A stretch of DNA of 60,745 bases from Elusimicrobiota bacterium (GCA_016205025.1 JACQJO010000052.1:1-60745); one strand, 5' to 3'. Positions 16,340 through 25,114 are shown, numbered from the stretch's first letter. The notes: generated by a model not told the origin, from the letters alone. Made by a program: numbers and translations.

Positions 16340-16966
16340 ATGGAATTTGATCCTGAAAAGATGCCGTTGCCCGAGCGCTACGGGCTGATGATTGCGGTTA
16401 TTCAGCCGCGGCCCATTGCCTGGGTTTCAACAAAAGGCAAAGATGGGAGTTTAAATTTGGCGCCTTTTAGTTTTTTTACAGGCGGCGGGGCCAATCCCAT
16501 GACGGTTTGTTTCACGCCGGTTCGAAACCGCGAAGGAAAAAAGAAAGACACGCTGGTTAATATCGAACAAACCAAAGAATTCGTGGTCAGCGTCGCGACC
16601 GAAGCGATGGCCGAAAAAATGAACCAAACTTCGGCCGATTACCCTTATGGGGTGAGCGAGTTTCAAAAAGCGGGCTTAACGCCGCTTCCTTCATTCAAGG
16701 TAAAGCCTCCCCGCCTTAAGGAATCGCCGGTTAATTTGGAATGCCGGCTTTTCCAAACGGTTTCGATGGGCGAGGGTCCTTTGGCTGGAACAATCGTCAT
16801 CGGGCATGTGGTTTACATTCATATCGCGGATGAAGTTTGGAAGAACAACCAAATCAGTCACGCGGATCTGAAAGCGATCGGCCGCCTTGAGGGAACCTGG
16901 TATACTCGCGTGACGGACACATTTGAGATGCCGAGACCGAAAGGGAAAGTGATCAGTGATCAGTAA
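16340..16966 (+). CDS. Flavin reductase-like domain protein
   Basis: 208 residues of the FMN-binding split-barrel flavin reductase family. Residues ~15-55 (YGLMIAVIQPRPIAWVSTKGKDGSLNLAPFSFFTGGGANP) are the flavin-binding strands, and the end of the fold has GRLEGTWYTR. Members either reduce free flavin for partner oxygenases or bind flavin as oxidoreductases. The position among aromatic-degradation genes suggests a role there, as inference. Its last codons (VISDQ, stop) are coded by the left arm of an inverted tandem repeat that continues into the next gene. Confidence 0.75.
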   Translation: MEFDPEKMPLPERYGLMIAVIQPRPIAWVSTKGKDGSLNLAPFSFFTGGGANPMTVCFTPVRNREGKKKDTLVNIEQTKEFVVSVATEAMAEKMNQTSADYPYGVSEFQKAGLTPLPSFKVKPPRLKESPVNLECRLFQTVSMGEGPLAGTIVIGHVVYIHIADEVWKNNQISHADLKAIGRLEGTWYTRVTDTFEMPRPKGKVISDQ

Positions 16967-17042
16967 TCGGTAATCAGTGAAGAAGCATGGAAACTCAAAA
17001 TAAAAAAGCTATCGATCACCGATCACCGATCACCGATCACTT
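16949..17042 (+). repeat. Interrupted inverted tandem repeat across a gene junction
   Basis: The left arm carries a 7-bp unit of type GTGATCA (about four copies from 16950). The right arm carries CACCGAT units (about four copies, to ~17040). It spans the end of the flavin-reductase-like gene and the first ~18 codons of the dioxygenase-like gene (KAIDHRSPITDHF), so it alters the termini of both proteins. Confidence 0.7.
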
Positions 17043-17811
17043 TCTTAACTTTCAGGTGGACCACATGACGCTTTTAGTGGCTCCTGAAATGTACAACGTG
17101 GCCTACGCTCTTTTTCGGATCATTTTTGGGGTGAAAAAAGAGGACATTATTTACGAAAAACGCAAAGAATGGGTCAAGGGCCAGGGCGAAGCGTCCATGA
17201 CGTTCGCGGCCAGGATCGGGCGCGGTTTGGTCGGCGGCGAGGCGCTTGAAAACACCATTGTCGCCGTGGTGCAGCCGTCCGAACCCAAAACCCAGCCTTC
17301 CCACGTGCGCGCCATGCTGGCTGATCACAACGCGGCGGCGCATTGGCAGCATATCGCCCTTCGGGTTCCCGATTTATTGGCTTTTCACCGTTACGCTCTC
17401 GAACGCGGGGTTAATTTCATCACCCCCATTTTGAAAGACGCTGATGAAGATTTGATCCAGGTTTTTAGCGGCGAGTGGTTTTTTCCGGGAAGTTCTCCTT
17501 CCGGCATGTTTTTCGAGTTCGTTCAGAGAAATCCGACCGAAGCGCTTTTAAAAAAATTGGAAGAACGCAACCGGCAGTCCTGGTTTCGGGATAAGACGTT
17601 CTTGGGTCTTTACGGGGAGAAAGAAACCGAATACCAAAAAGGAAACGTCACGCCTTTCATCGACGCCGAGCTTTTTAATCAGATCCAAAATTTATTAGGC
17701 GCCAAAAAACTCTGGGAAATCACAGAAGAGAATATTCGGTCCGCCGAAAGTTTGATGGTGGAATATGCTAGAAGGAAAACGGCGGGAAAAAATCCTCATC
17801 GCCGGATTTAG
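16987..17811 (+). CDS. 4-hydroxyphenylpyruvate dioxygenase-like protein (VOC fold)
   Basis: 274 residues. The vicinal-oxygen-chelate metal triad fits VDHMTLL (~residue 26), WQHIALRV (~120) and the C-terminal MFFEFVQRNP Glu (~180), as in HPPD, which makes homogentisate from 4-hydroxyphenylpyruvate. LIQVFSGEWF resembles the family's substrate-side strand. It is shorter than usual HPPD (~350-400 residues), so a related VOC dioxygenase is possible. The first ~20 residues are repeat-coded and probably not structured. Supplies the substrate of the homogentisate dioxygenase encoded upstream. Its 3' end overlaps a convergent gene by 44 bp. Confidence 0.65.
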   Translation: METQNKKAIDHRSPITDHFLNFQVDHMTLLVAPEMYNVAYALFRIIFGVKKEDIIYEKRKEWVKGQGEASMTFAARIGRGLVGGEALENTIVAVVQPSEPKTQPSHVRAMLADHNAAAHWQHIALRVPDLLAFHRYALERGVNFITPILKDADEDLIQVFSGEWFFPGSSPSGMFFEFVQRNPTEALLKKLEERNRQSWFRDKTFLGLYGEKETEYQKGNVTPFIDAELFNQIQNLLGAKKLWEITEENIRSAESLMVEYARRKTAGKNPHRRI

Positions 17812-19288
17812 ATTCGCTATCTTTCTGTTCCTTGTTTTCTTGTTTGGTTCGCGGTTTAACCGAAGCGTTTGATTCGGCCGCGGCGGAGGATTTATCTGTT
17901 GAATCCGGTTGGTCCTGCGTTATTTTTTGATCCTGGGCTTGGGTTTTAGACTGGGAGGGATCGTTAAATCCGGGAAGGATTTTCATTAAAGCCGCCTTAT
18001 CTTGCGGCAGTTCGGGAAACTCCTCGCCCCCTGGCGTTTTGGCGGCTGCGGCCGCTGTGGAGGCGGCCGTTTCCGGTTCGGTTCTTTGAGATTGATCGGG
18101 CCGCGCGGCCTCGAGATTTCCTCCGTCAGCCGCAGGGGGTTGTTTTACGCGCGCTTTAGCCGACGGTGCGATAACTTTGACGTTTTTCTTCGCGGTAGTT
18201 TTTTTTGTTTTCGACAGATTTCGTTTTTTGGCCGCGGCCGGCGGCTTGGGCGCCGTTGCGGCGGTTGAAATTATTTCCGGTTGTTTCTTTGTTAATGGCG
18301 GCGTTTCCATTACAGGCGGCGGCATTGGCGGTTGTTGCGGCGGATTAAAATGCGAGGAGATGGCGGCCAGGGAATCTTTTTGGGGTTGCGACCCGGCCAT
18401 TGAAGCAGGCAGCTGCGACGTGTAAAACCACCATCCTCCGGCGGCCAATCCCAGGGAAGCGGCCGCGGCCAAACTGAAGGGCAGTAATTTTTTTGAACCG
18501 GCCGGGGAGGGCGCTTTCTTGGGGGCCGCCGCCGGAGCTTTGATCTCGAATTTGGGTTGCGGCGGCGGGGCTATGGGTGCCGCGGGCATAGCCGGCATTG
18601 GGCTTGGCCCGAATCCCGGGGGCCCTCCGGGGGGCGGCATTTTTAATTGCAAGGCGTCCACCTTGCGCTGAAGATCGGTCATTAAAGTTTTTGTTTGTTC
18701 TAAAGCTCCCAGCCGCGCGTTGATCGCCTCCAAGGCCGTGCGTGATTCCTGCACCGCCTTTTGCAGTTGATCGCTGGAGCCGGCGATCACGGGAGGAGCT
18801 TGGGTTTTGGCCGCCTGTTCCAGCCGCGCGCTGAACGTCTGCTCCAGGCGTTGGTAGTCTTCCTTAAATGACTGAAGCGTCGTGGTTACTTTGGCCCCGA
18901 ACTCCTCCATCATTTTTTTGATTTTTTCGGTCTCGGATTTCATCAGGTTCTCGGCCGCTTGCGCGGGATTGCTGTCCAATTTGGCTTCCAGCGCTTTTTG
19001 CCGCTCCGTGATTTTGGCCAGCATGACCTCCAGCTCATCCATTCTTAACGTCGTGGGTCGGGGCGTGGGCGCTTTGGGATCGGGAGGCATTCCGCCTTTA
19101 TCCGGGAATAACTCCAGCGCCTCAACCGCTTTTTTCCAGTCATTGGCCGAAAGGCCGGTTGCAGTTTCAGGGCAGATTAAAAGTCCCTCGTGAAACCAAG
19201 AATGAGATTTCAAATCCTGGGCTTCAAAAGGTCCCAGGACTTCACCTTGATGGTAAACCTTATAACGCATAACCCAAATGGGGAGCAA
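17768..19288 (-). CDS. GYF_2-like domain, coiled-coil, single-span membrane protein
   Basis: 506 residues, or 500 from the internal ATG at 19270. The N-terminal ~55 residues (YKVYHQGEVLGPFEAQDLKS...W) fit a GYF_2-type domain. A coiled coil follows (~80-215), then a Pro-rich linker, a membrane span (~275-295, LLPFSLAAAASLGLAAGGWW) and a low-complexity Ala/Pro/Lys tail, presumably outside. GYF_2 domains bind proline-rich peptides. No known system is visible around it. It overlaps the dioxygenase-like gene tail to tail by 44 bp. TTG 19288 has a nearby GGGAG, ATG 19270 does not. Confidence 0.6.
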   Translation of the reverse strand: MLPIWVMRYKVYHQGEVLGPFEAQDLKSHSWFHEGLLICPETATGLSANDWKKAVEALELFPDKGGMPPDPKAPTPRPTTLRMDELEVMLAKITERQKALEAKLDSNPAQAAENLMKSETEKIKKMMEEFGAKVTTTLQSFKEDYQRLEQTFSARLEQAAKTQAPPVIAGSSDQLQKAVQESRTALEAINARLGALEQTKTLMTDLQRKVDALQLKMPPPGGPPGFGPSPMPAMPAAPIAPPPQPKFEIKAPAAAPKKAPSPAGSKKLLPFSLAAAASLGLAAGGWWFYTSQLPASMAGSQPQKDSLAAISSHFNPPQQPPMPPPVMETPPLTKKQPEIISTAATAPKPPAAAKKRNLSKTKKTTAKKNVKVIAPSAKARVKQPPAADGGNLEAARPDQSQRTEPETAASTAAAAAKTPGGEEFPELPQDKAALMKILPGFNDPSQSKTQAQDQKITQDQPDSTDKSSAAAESNASVKPRTKQENKEQKDSESKSGDEDFFPPFSF

Positions 19289-19358
19289 TTTCTCCCTTTG
19301 ATAGCTTGCCGCCCAATGGGCGCCTTGTCAAGGGTTATTCTTTGAGATAATAAGTTTC

Positions 19359-20021
19359 ATGACGACGAACTCCCTGCCCGGTGTCAATGAGGAGTCGAGG
19401 GCGATCCAAAGATATCTTCAGAGAATTACGGTTTCGGGTGAAGGGCAGCCCTGCTCCCCCTTTGGATGCGAGGTTTACCATTACGATGTCATCGGATCTA
19501 CCCAAACCCAGGCCAAGTCACTGGCCGATCAGGGAGCTCCCGAGGGGACCTTGGTCGTGGCTCGACGGCAGACCGCGGGATATGGCCGCAAGGGAGATGC
19601 TTGGAATTCCAACCATGGCGGGCTTTGGTTTTCTTTTATTTTGCGGCCGGGTTTTGATCCCTCCCGCGCCGGTGATTTTTCTTTGGCTTGCGCCGAAGCG
19701 ATTGCGCGAGCTTTGGGCGATCGGATGCCGCGCTGCGTTTTTGAGGTCAAGGCCCCCAACGATGTCTTGGCCGCATTGCCGGACGGAACCAAAAAGAAGA
19801 TCTGCGGCCTTTTGCTGGAGGGCGGCGTTAAAAATGGTCTTTATGAATGGCTGGTCGTTGGAGTGGGCGTTAATATCAATAACGAACTTCCGGAGGAGCT
19901 TGGCCAACAAGCCGCGACCCTTGAGCAAATTCATGGCAATCCCGTGGCGCGCATGCCGGTTTTAAGGTCGGTCTTGATTCGTCTAAGTCAGGCTTATAAG
20001 ACATTTTCTAAAACCCTATAA
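19359..20021 (+). CDS. birA: Biotin--[acetyl-CoA-carboxylase] ligase
   Basis: 220 residues, catalytic domain only, without the DNA-binding domain of repressor-type BirA. IGSTQTQAKSLADQG and RQTAGYGRKGDAW form the biotinyl-adenylate site. CGLLLEG holds the conserved Lys-region strand, and VVGVGVNINN is the family signature. It activates biotin with ATP and transfers it to carrier proteins. An acyl-CoA carboxylase subunit at 39371 would be part of a client enzyme. Followed 8 bp later by the heptose kinase gene. Confidence 0.9.
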   Translation: MTTNSLPGVNEESRAIQRYLQRITVSGEGQPCSPFGCEVYHYDVIGSTQTQAKSLADQGAPEGTLVVARRQTAGYGRKGDAWNSNHGGLWFSFILRPGFDPSRAGDFSLACAEAIARALGDRMPRCVFEVKAPNDVLAALPDGTKKKICGLLLEGGVKNGLYEWLVVGVGVNINNELPEELGQQAATLEQIHGNPVARMPVLRSVLIRLSQAYKTFSKTL

Positions 20022-20028
20022 TCGCAAT

Positions 20029-21027
20029 ATGATTTCCCGCCAACGAGCCCACAAAATCATCGGGGCTTACCCGCGATCGAGCGTCCTGGTTATCGGGGAT
20101 TTGATGATGGATCGGTTCATTTGGGGCTCGGTTTCGCGCATTTCCCCGGAGGCTCCGGTGCCGGTGGTTGAGGTGATTAACGAAGAGGACCGTCCCGGCG
20201 GCGCCGGCAACGTGATCTTCAATTTAGTCAGCCTTGAAACCAAGGTTTACGCGGCCGGCATTGTGGGCATGGATTCCACGGGAGAGCGCCTGGTGCGCGA
20301 TTTTGAGCATCGCGGCGTCAATGTCGAGGGAATTTTACTTGACCCGGCCCGGCCCACTAGCTTGAAAACGCGGGTGATCGCGAACCGCCAGCAGGTGGTG
20401 CGTTTTGACAAGGAATCCCGCGCTCCCATCGGACAGGATTTTGAATCAAGGCTTATTGACGCGCTGGGTTCTTTGATAACGCGGGTGGACGCCGTCGTGG
20501 TTTCGGATTACGGCAAGGGTTTGATCAGCCCGCGCGTGATTGCGCGCTTGGTCAGCCATGCCAGAAGAAAGAATACCGGGATTTTTGTGGATCCAAAGCC
20601 GGAAAATATGAAGCTTTACCGCGGCGTGACTTGCGTTACGCCCAACACGGCGGAGGCTTTCCTGGGCATGGGCCAGCTTCCGAAAACCGATGACGACGCG
20701 GTGGAGGCGGTGGGGAAAAAAATCATGCGAAATTTAAGGCTCACCGAGGCTATAATCACTCGTGGGTCCGAAGGCATGACTGTTTTCAGCGCCAAAGGCC
20801 CCGGGGCCAAAAGCCCGGTTATACGGCATATCCCCACCGTGGCGCGCGAAGTTTTTGACGTGACCGGGGCCGGAGACACCGTCGTGGCGGCTTACGCCTT
20901 GAGCCACGTGGCCGGAGCGAGCCCCTTGGAGGCGGCCGAAATCGCCAATGCCGCGGCCGGAATCGTGGTCGCCAAAGTGGGCACGGCAACGGTCGCCAGA
21001 AGAGAGTTGGAGGAAAATTTTGGCTAA
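20029..21027 (+). CDS. rfaE1: D-glycero-beta-D-manno-heptose-7-phosphate kinase
   Basis: 332 residues, PfkB/ribokinase fold, kinase half of HldE without the adenylyltransferase domain. The start (VLVIGDLMMDRFIWGSVSRISPEAPVPVVEV) is diagnostic, GGAGNVIFNL is the sugar-binding loop, and DVTGAGDTVVAAYAL holds the catalytic Asp. It phosphorylates heptose-7-phosphate at C1 for LPS inner-core heptose. Its stop overlaps the pyrG start by 8 bp, so the two are coupled. Confidence 0.9.
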   Translation: MISRQRAHKIIGAYPRSSVLVIGDLMMDRFIWGSVSRISPEAPVPVVEVINEEDRPGGAGNVIFNLVSLETKVYAAGIVGMDSTGERLVRDFEHRGVNVEGILLDPARPTSLKTRVIANRQQVVRFDKESRAPIGQDFESRLIDALGSLITRVDAVVVSDYGKGLISPRVIARLVSHARRKNTGIFVDPKPENMKLYRGVTCVTPNTAEAFLGMGQLPKTDDDAVEAVGKKIMRNLRLTEAIITRGSEGMTVFSAKGPGAKSPVIRHIPTVAREVFDVTGAGDTVVAAYALSHVAGASPLEAAEIANAAAGIVVAKVGTATVARRELEENFG

Positions 21028-22606
21028 ATATATTTTCGTCACCGGAGGCGTCGCGAGTTCCTTGGGAAAAGGCATAGCGGCCGCTTCGATCGGCTGTCTG
21101 ATGAAATCCCGGGGCCTGAAAGTGACGCTTTTGAAATTCGATCCTTACCTTAACGTTGACGCCGGCACCATGAATCCCTATCAGCATGGAGAGGTTTACG
21201 TCACCGGCGATGGAGCTGAAACGGATTTGGATCTGGGTCATTACGAGCGCTTCCTGCACGCGGACATGTCACGCCAAAATAATGTGACGACCGGTCAGAT
21301 TTACGAGTCCATCATCAGCGCGGAACGCGAGGGAAGATATTTGGGACAAACGATCCAGGTCATCCCCCACGTGACGACCGAAATCAAATCGCGCATGACG
21401 GCTTTGGGCGCCCAGGCCGACATCGTTGTCATCGAGATCGGGGGCACGGTGGGCGACATCGAGGGGCTGCCGTTTTTGGAGGCGGCGCGCCAATTGCGCC
21501 TTGAGGTGGGCAAAGATAACGTGGTCTATGTCCATGTCACCCTCCTGCCCTATGTTAAAGCCAGCGAAGAGTTAAAAACCAAACCGACGCAGCATTCGGT
21601 CAATAAATTGCGCGAAATCGGCATTGATCCGGATATCATCATTGCCAGAACCGAGCGGCGGCTGACCGAGGAACTCAAAGCCAAGATTTCTCTTTTCACC
21701 AGCGTGCCGCGCGAGGCGGTCATTGAAGCTCTTGACGTTGAAACAATTTACGAGGTTCCTCTTTTATTCGCGCGCCAAGGCGTTGACGAGCAGATTTTGA
21801 TGCTCCTTCGGTCGCGTTGCAAGCAGCGCGATATGGATCAATGGTCGCGCATGGTGGACGCGGCCAAAAATCCCGACCACGAGCTGACCATCCACGTGGC
21901 CGGAAAATACACCGAACTCAAGGACGCCTATAAATCCATCTGGGAGGCTTTGGCTCACGGCGGCATCGCCAACAGATCCAAGGTGCGCATCCAATATATC
22001 GACACCGAAAATGCCGATTTGGAAAGGGAGCTGGCTTCGGCGCGCGCCATTTTGGTTCCCGGAGGGTTCGGCGACCGGGGCATTGAGGGCAAAATCGAAG
22101 CCAGCCGCATCGCCCGCCTGCGCAAAATTCCTTATTTCGGCATCTGCCTTGGCATGCAGACCGCAACGATTGAGGTGGCCAGGAACGTCTTAAAATTAAA
22201 GGGAGCCAACTCCACCGAATTTAACGCCAAAACGCGCTATCCCGTCATTGATCTTCTGCCCGAGCAAAGGAAAGTCCGTCAGATGGGAGCCACCATGCGC
22301 TTGGGCAATTATCCCTGCAAAATCAAGCGTTCCTCCCTGGCGGCCGAAGCTTACAAGGCGGGTCAGGTGCTGGAACGCCACCGCCACCGCTATGAGCTTA
22401 ACAACCGCTATAGGGATGATTTTGAAAAGGCGGGCCTTAAAATCACCGGAATTTATCCGAAGAAAAATCTGGCCGAGATCGTAGAGCTCAAAAATCATCC
22501 TTGGTTCGTGGCTGTTCAGTTTCATCCGGAATTGCGTTCGCGCCCTCTGGAGCCGCATCCGCTGTTCCGCGATTTTGTGAAGGCGGCGCTAGCTAATAAG
22601 AATTAA
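21020..22606 (+). CDS. pyrG: CTP synthase
   Basis: 528 residues from TTG 21020, chosen because GGAGG lies 6 nt upstream and the protein then starts LAKYIFVTGGVASSLGKG as in the family. The synthetase domain (1-~265) has the P-loop and GTVGDIEGLPFLEA. The class I glutamine amidotransferase domain has nucleophile Cys in FGICLGMQ and the distal QFHPE. It makes CTP from UTP, ATP and glutamine. CTP is needed to activate Kdo, which fits the neighbouring kdsA and kdsD. Confidence 0.95.
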   Translation: MAKYIFVTGGVASSLGKGIAAASIGCLMKSRGLKVTLLKFDPYLNVDAGTMNPYQHGEVYVTGDGAETDLDLGHYERFLHADMSRQNNVTTGQIYESIISAEREGRYLGQTIQVIPHVTTEIKSRMTALGAQADIVVIEIGGTVGDIEGLPFLEAARQLRLEVGKDNVVYVHVTLLPYVKASEELKTKPTQHSVNKLREIGIDPDIIIARTERRLTEELKAKISLFTSVPREAVIEALDVETIYEVPLLFARQGVDEQILMLLRSRCKQRDMDQWSRMVDAAKNPDHELTIHVAGKYTELKDAYKSIWEALAHGGIANRSKVRIQYIDTENADLERELASARAILVPGGFGDRGIEGKIEASRIARLRKIPYFGICLGMQTATIEVARNVLKLKGANSTEFNAKTRYPVIDLLPEQRKVRQMGATMRLGNYPCKIKRSSLAAEAYKAGQVLERHRHRYELNNRYRDDFEKAGLKITGIYPKKNLAEIVELKNHPWFVAVQFHPELRSRPLEPHPLFRDFVKAALANKN

Positions 22607-22645
22607 GGTGAATAGGATCAATAAAGTTAGATTTTCCCCAGGCTC

Positions 22646-22733
22646 GTCATTGCGAGGAGCAGCGGCGACGAAGCAATCTCATCAAAAGAGGGAACCTTCT
22701 TATGGGATTGCTTCGCCCGGGGCTCGCAATGAC
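22646..22733. repeat. Dispersed palindromic repeat (GTCATTGCGAGG...CTCGCAATGAC type)
   Basis: Ends GTCATTGCGAGG and CTCGCAATGAC are complementary, with inner arms GCGACGAAGCAATC and GATTGCTTCG. When translated it gives the widely seen SLRGAAATKQS...GIASPGARND string. Similar repeats are scattered in many unrelated bacterial genomes. It lies in the pyrG-kdsA gap and keeps a frame open that could be mistaken for a longer KdsA N-terminus. Confidence 0.75.
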
Positions 22734-22769
22734 AGTCCAGCAGGCAGTCCCTGCAACAGCGGGGACAGA

Positions 22770-23600
22770 ATGGAGAAGTTTTCCAATTTGACGGTTAATG
22801 TGACCGGTATTAAATTGGCCAATGATCGCCAATTGGCGGCGATCGCAGGGTGTTGTGCGATTGAATCGGAGGAACTGACGTTTCGGGTGGCCGAAACGCT
22901 CAAAGATACTTTTACCAGACTAGGTGTTGGGTTTATTTTTAAAGCGTCTTTTGACAAAGCCAACAGAAGTTCAGGCAAATCATGGAGAGGTTTGGGCGCG
23001 GTCAGAGGGCTTGAAATTTTGGGCAAGATCAAAGATAAGCTGGGCCTGCCGATTTTGACCGATATTCACGAATCCGGGCAGGCCGCCTTGGCGGCCAAGG
23101 TGGCCGACGTGATCCAGATTCCCGCTTTTCTCTGCCGGCAGACGGATTTATTGACGGCCGCCGCCGCTACGGGCAAGGCGGTCAATATCAAGAAAGGGCA
23201 ATTTTTGTCTCCCTGGGAAATGGCCAATGCCGTTGCCAAAATTGAATCCGCCGGCAATCGCAACATTTTACTGACCGAGCGCGGATTCATGTTCGGATAC
23301 AACAATCTTGTGGTTGACATGCGTTCTTTGGTCGTTATGAAGCAGACCGGATACCCCGTCATTTATGACGCCACCCATTCACAGCAGCTGCCCGGCGGCC
23401 ATGGCGAGAGCACGTCCGGCCGCGCCGAATTTATCGAGCCCGTGGCCCGCGCCGCCTCGGCCATCGGCATCGCCGGCATTTTTTTTGAAACGCATCCCGA
23501 TCCGGATCGCGCGAAATCGGACGGCCCTAATTCCATTGTGTTAGATAAGGTCGAGGATTTTTGGAAAAGCTTGATGAAAATAGACGCGGCGGTCAAATGA
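22770..23600 (+). CDS. kdsA: 3-deoxy-8-phosphooctulonate synthase
   Basis: 276 residues from ATG 22770 (GGGGA 5 nt upstream). The open frame continues upstream only through the dispersed repeat. It condenses arabinose-5-phosphate with PEP to Kdo-8-phosphate. Motifs: GCCAIES, FKASFDKANRSS, ILTDIHE, VIQIPAFLCRQTDLL, VNIKKGQFL and DATHSQQLPGG. With kdsD downstream it gives the first two steps of Kdo synthesis. Its stop codon is the left edge of a junction repeat. Confidence 0.93.
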   Translation: MEKFSNLTVNVTGIKLANDRQLAAIAGCCAIESEELTFRVAETLKDTFTRLGVGFIFKASFDKANRSSGKSWRGLGAVRGLEILGKIKDKLGLPILTDIHESGQAALAAKVADVIQIPAFLCRQTDLLTAAAATGKAVNIKKGQFLSPWEMANAVAKIESAGNRNILLTERGFMFGYNNLVVDMRSLVVMKQTGYPVIYDATHSQQLPGGHGESTSGRAEFIEPVARAASAIGIAGIFFETHPDPDRAKSDGPNSIVLDKVEDFWKSLMKIDAAVK

Positions 23601-23731
23601 AAATTTCGCATAGCGAAATTTTCATTTGTATGAGCGTAAGAGCGTATGAGTGTATGAGCGTAAGAGCGAAAAAGAAATTTTTTTTCCACGCTCACACTCT
23701 CATACTTTCAGTAACGAGCGCAGCGAGGTGA
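23597..23731 (+). repeat. Operon-junction repeat with open 44-codon frame (kdsA / zinc-ribbon gene)
   Basis: Starts with a hairpin containing the kdsA stop (GAAAATTTCGC/GCGAAATTTTC). Then come a left arm of TATGAGCGTAAGAGCG-like units, a poly-purine/poly-pyrimidine spacer, a right arm of CGCTCACACTCTCATAC, and the tail GAGCGCAGCGAGG 6 nt before the next GTG. ATG 23597 overlaps the kdsA stop (ATGA). The frame MKISHSEIF... is open to TGA 23729-23731, 3 nt before the next start. Confidence 0.75.
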
Positions 23732-23734
23732 CCC

Positions 23735-24043
23735 GTGGGAGTTGAGGGTAGGACCGAACAAAAAAAACCCGGAGAGATGGACGGTGATAAGCAGGTTGTT
23801 TTTTGCGCTGATTGCGGAACGGAAAATAAAATCAAGGCGAAGAGATGCAAGAAGTGCAGTTACGATCTTTCCCTTCCGCCTCTTTGGATTCCCACCTGGA
23901 AATGGCACCTGAAAGTTTTGGCGGTGATTTACGTTATTTTAACAGCCGCTTATTTCGCCATAGACGTCGCGTTCAAGCAGCTTGCCCCGCCTTTGAATAT
24001 CCGTCAATTGCCGCCGGAAGTGACGCCGTGGCTAAAGAAGTGA
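23735..24043 (+). CDS. Zinc-ribbon membrane protein
   Basis: 102 residues. FCADCGTENKIKAKRCKKC (~residues 22-41) is a four-Cys zinc ribbon, followed by one membrane span (~60-80, LKVLAVIYVILTAAYFAID) and a short Pro-rich tail. GTG 23735 is served by the junction repeat's GCGAGG, and ATG 23777 is an alternative. The next gene overlaps its stop (GTGA). Function not recognised. It sits inside the Kdo gene set. Confidence 0.65.
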   Translation: MGVEGRTEQKKPGEMDGDKQVVFCADCGTENKIKAKRCKKCSYDLSLPPLWIPTWKWHLKVLAVIYVILTAAYFAIDVAFKQLAPPLNIRQLPPEVTPWLKK

Positions 24044-25095
24044 GAGGGCGAGGGGGCGATGAGGCGAGGGAGCGAAAGGACCCTCTCGTTTTAGCTCGCG
24101 AAGTTTTCAAAATAGAAGAAGAAGCGCTTCGGGCAACCCGCAAGGCGCTCCAAAAAAGTTTTACAAAAGCAGTTAATCTGCTTCGATCTATTCAGGGCAG
24201 GATTATCGTAATTGGTATAGGCAAATCTGGACTTATCGGCAGAAAATTGGCCGCGACGCTAACCTCAACTGGAACGATCTCTGTGTTTATGCATCCCTCG
24301 GAAGCTTTGCATGGGGATTTGGGACTTATGTCCGCCGGAGATGCGGTTTTGGCCCTCTCGTTTTCCGGAGAATCCGAGGAGCTCAAAACCTTGATTCCTC
24401 ATATCAAGGGGTTAGGCGTTCCTGTTGTGGCTTTAACGGGGTCGGCGCGCTCGCGTTTGGCCGCCAGCGCCGATATTGCGCTGTCGGTGGCGGTGCCAAG
24501 GGAGGCCTGTCCTTTTAACATCACGCCCACCGCCTCAACGACCGCCATGCTGGCTTTGGGCGACGCGCTGGCGGTGGCTTTGATGGAATCAAGGGGATTT
24601 AAGCAAGAGGATTTTGCCCGGCTTCATCCGGGCGGCGCCTTGGGCCGGCGGCTTCATTTAAAAGCCGGGGATATTATGCGCCGCGGAGCCTCCAATCCCG
24701 TGATCATGGAAAACAAAACGGTGCGCGAGGCATTGTTTGTCATGACCAAGAGCCAGTCCGGAGCGGTCAGCATCGTGGACAGCCGGGGCAAGTTGACCGG
24801 ATTTTTCACGGACGGCGATCTTCGGCGCACTTTAAATCATGGTTTCCGGCCTGCCGGCCTTCAACCATTTCCGCGTCCACCCGCTTCGCGGGTACCCGGA
24901 CTTGGTCATGACGGTTATAATTTACTGGAAACCCCCATTAAACGGGCGATGACCAAAAATCCTTTCACCGTTTCCCTTGATACCTCCCTTAACGAGCTTG
25001 TCGGAATTTTTAAAAGCCGTCCTTTTGACAACGTCCCAGTGGTGGACGCCGCCGGCCGACCCGTGGGTCTCATTGACGAGCGTGACTTGCTCTAG
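24040..25095 (+). CDS. kdsD: Arabinose-5-phosphate isomerase
   Basis: 351 residues from GTG 24040, overlapping the previous stop. The SIS domain (~residues 20-200) has IGIGKSGLIGRKLAATLTSTG and ALSFSGESEE, followed by HPGGALGRRL and two CBS motifs. It converts ribulose-5-phosphate to arabinose-5-phosphate for KdsA. Between the CBS motifs are about 22 extra residues (~268-290, Pro/Arg-rich) over a GC-rich dyad ACCCGC/GCGGGT at ~24880, probably a small insertion. The first ~12 codons (RGRGGDEARERK) are a purine-rich repeat found also at 7396 and 27905. Confidence 0.88.
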   Translation: MRGRGGDEARERKDPLVLAREVFKIEEEALRATRKALQKSFTKAVNLLRSIQGRIIVIGIGKSGLIGRKLAATLTSTGTISVFMHPSEALHGDLGLMSAGDAVLALSFSGESEELKTLIPHIKGLGVPVVALTGSARSRLAASADIALSVAVPREACPFNITPTASTTAMLALGDALAVALMESRGFKQEDFARLHPGGALGRRLHLKAGDIMRRGASNPVIMENKTVREALFVMTKSQSGAVSIVDSRGKLTGFFTDGDLRRTLNHGFRPAGLQPFPRPPASRVPGLGHDGYNLLETPIKRAMTKNPFTVSLDTSLNELVGIFKSRPFDNVPVVDAAGRPVGLIDERDLL

Positions 25096-25114
25096 CGAGC
25101 AAGTGCAATTACTG

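Noticed and set aside
20948..21019. Longer PyrG N-terminus
   Set aside because: Lies inside the heptose kinase gene. TTG 21020 has a strong GGAGG and matches the family start.
22608..22769. Longer KdsA N-terminus
   Set aside because: These codons are the dispersed palindromic repeat. KdsA homology starts at MEKFSNLTVNV with a ribosome site before ATG 22770.
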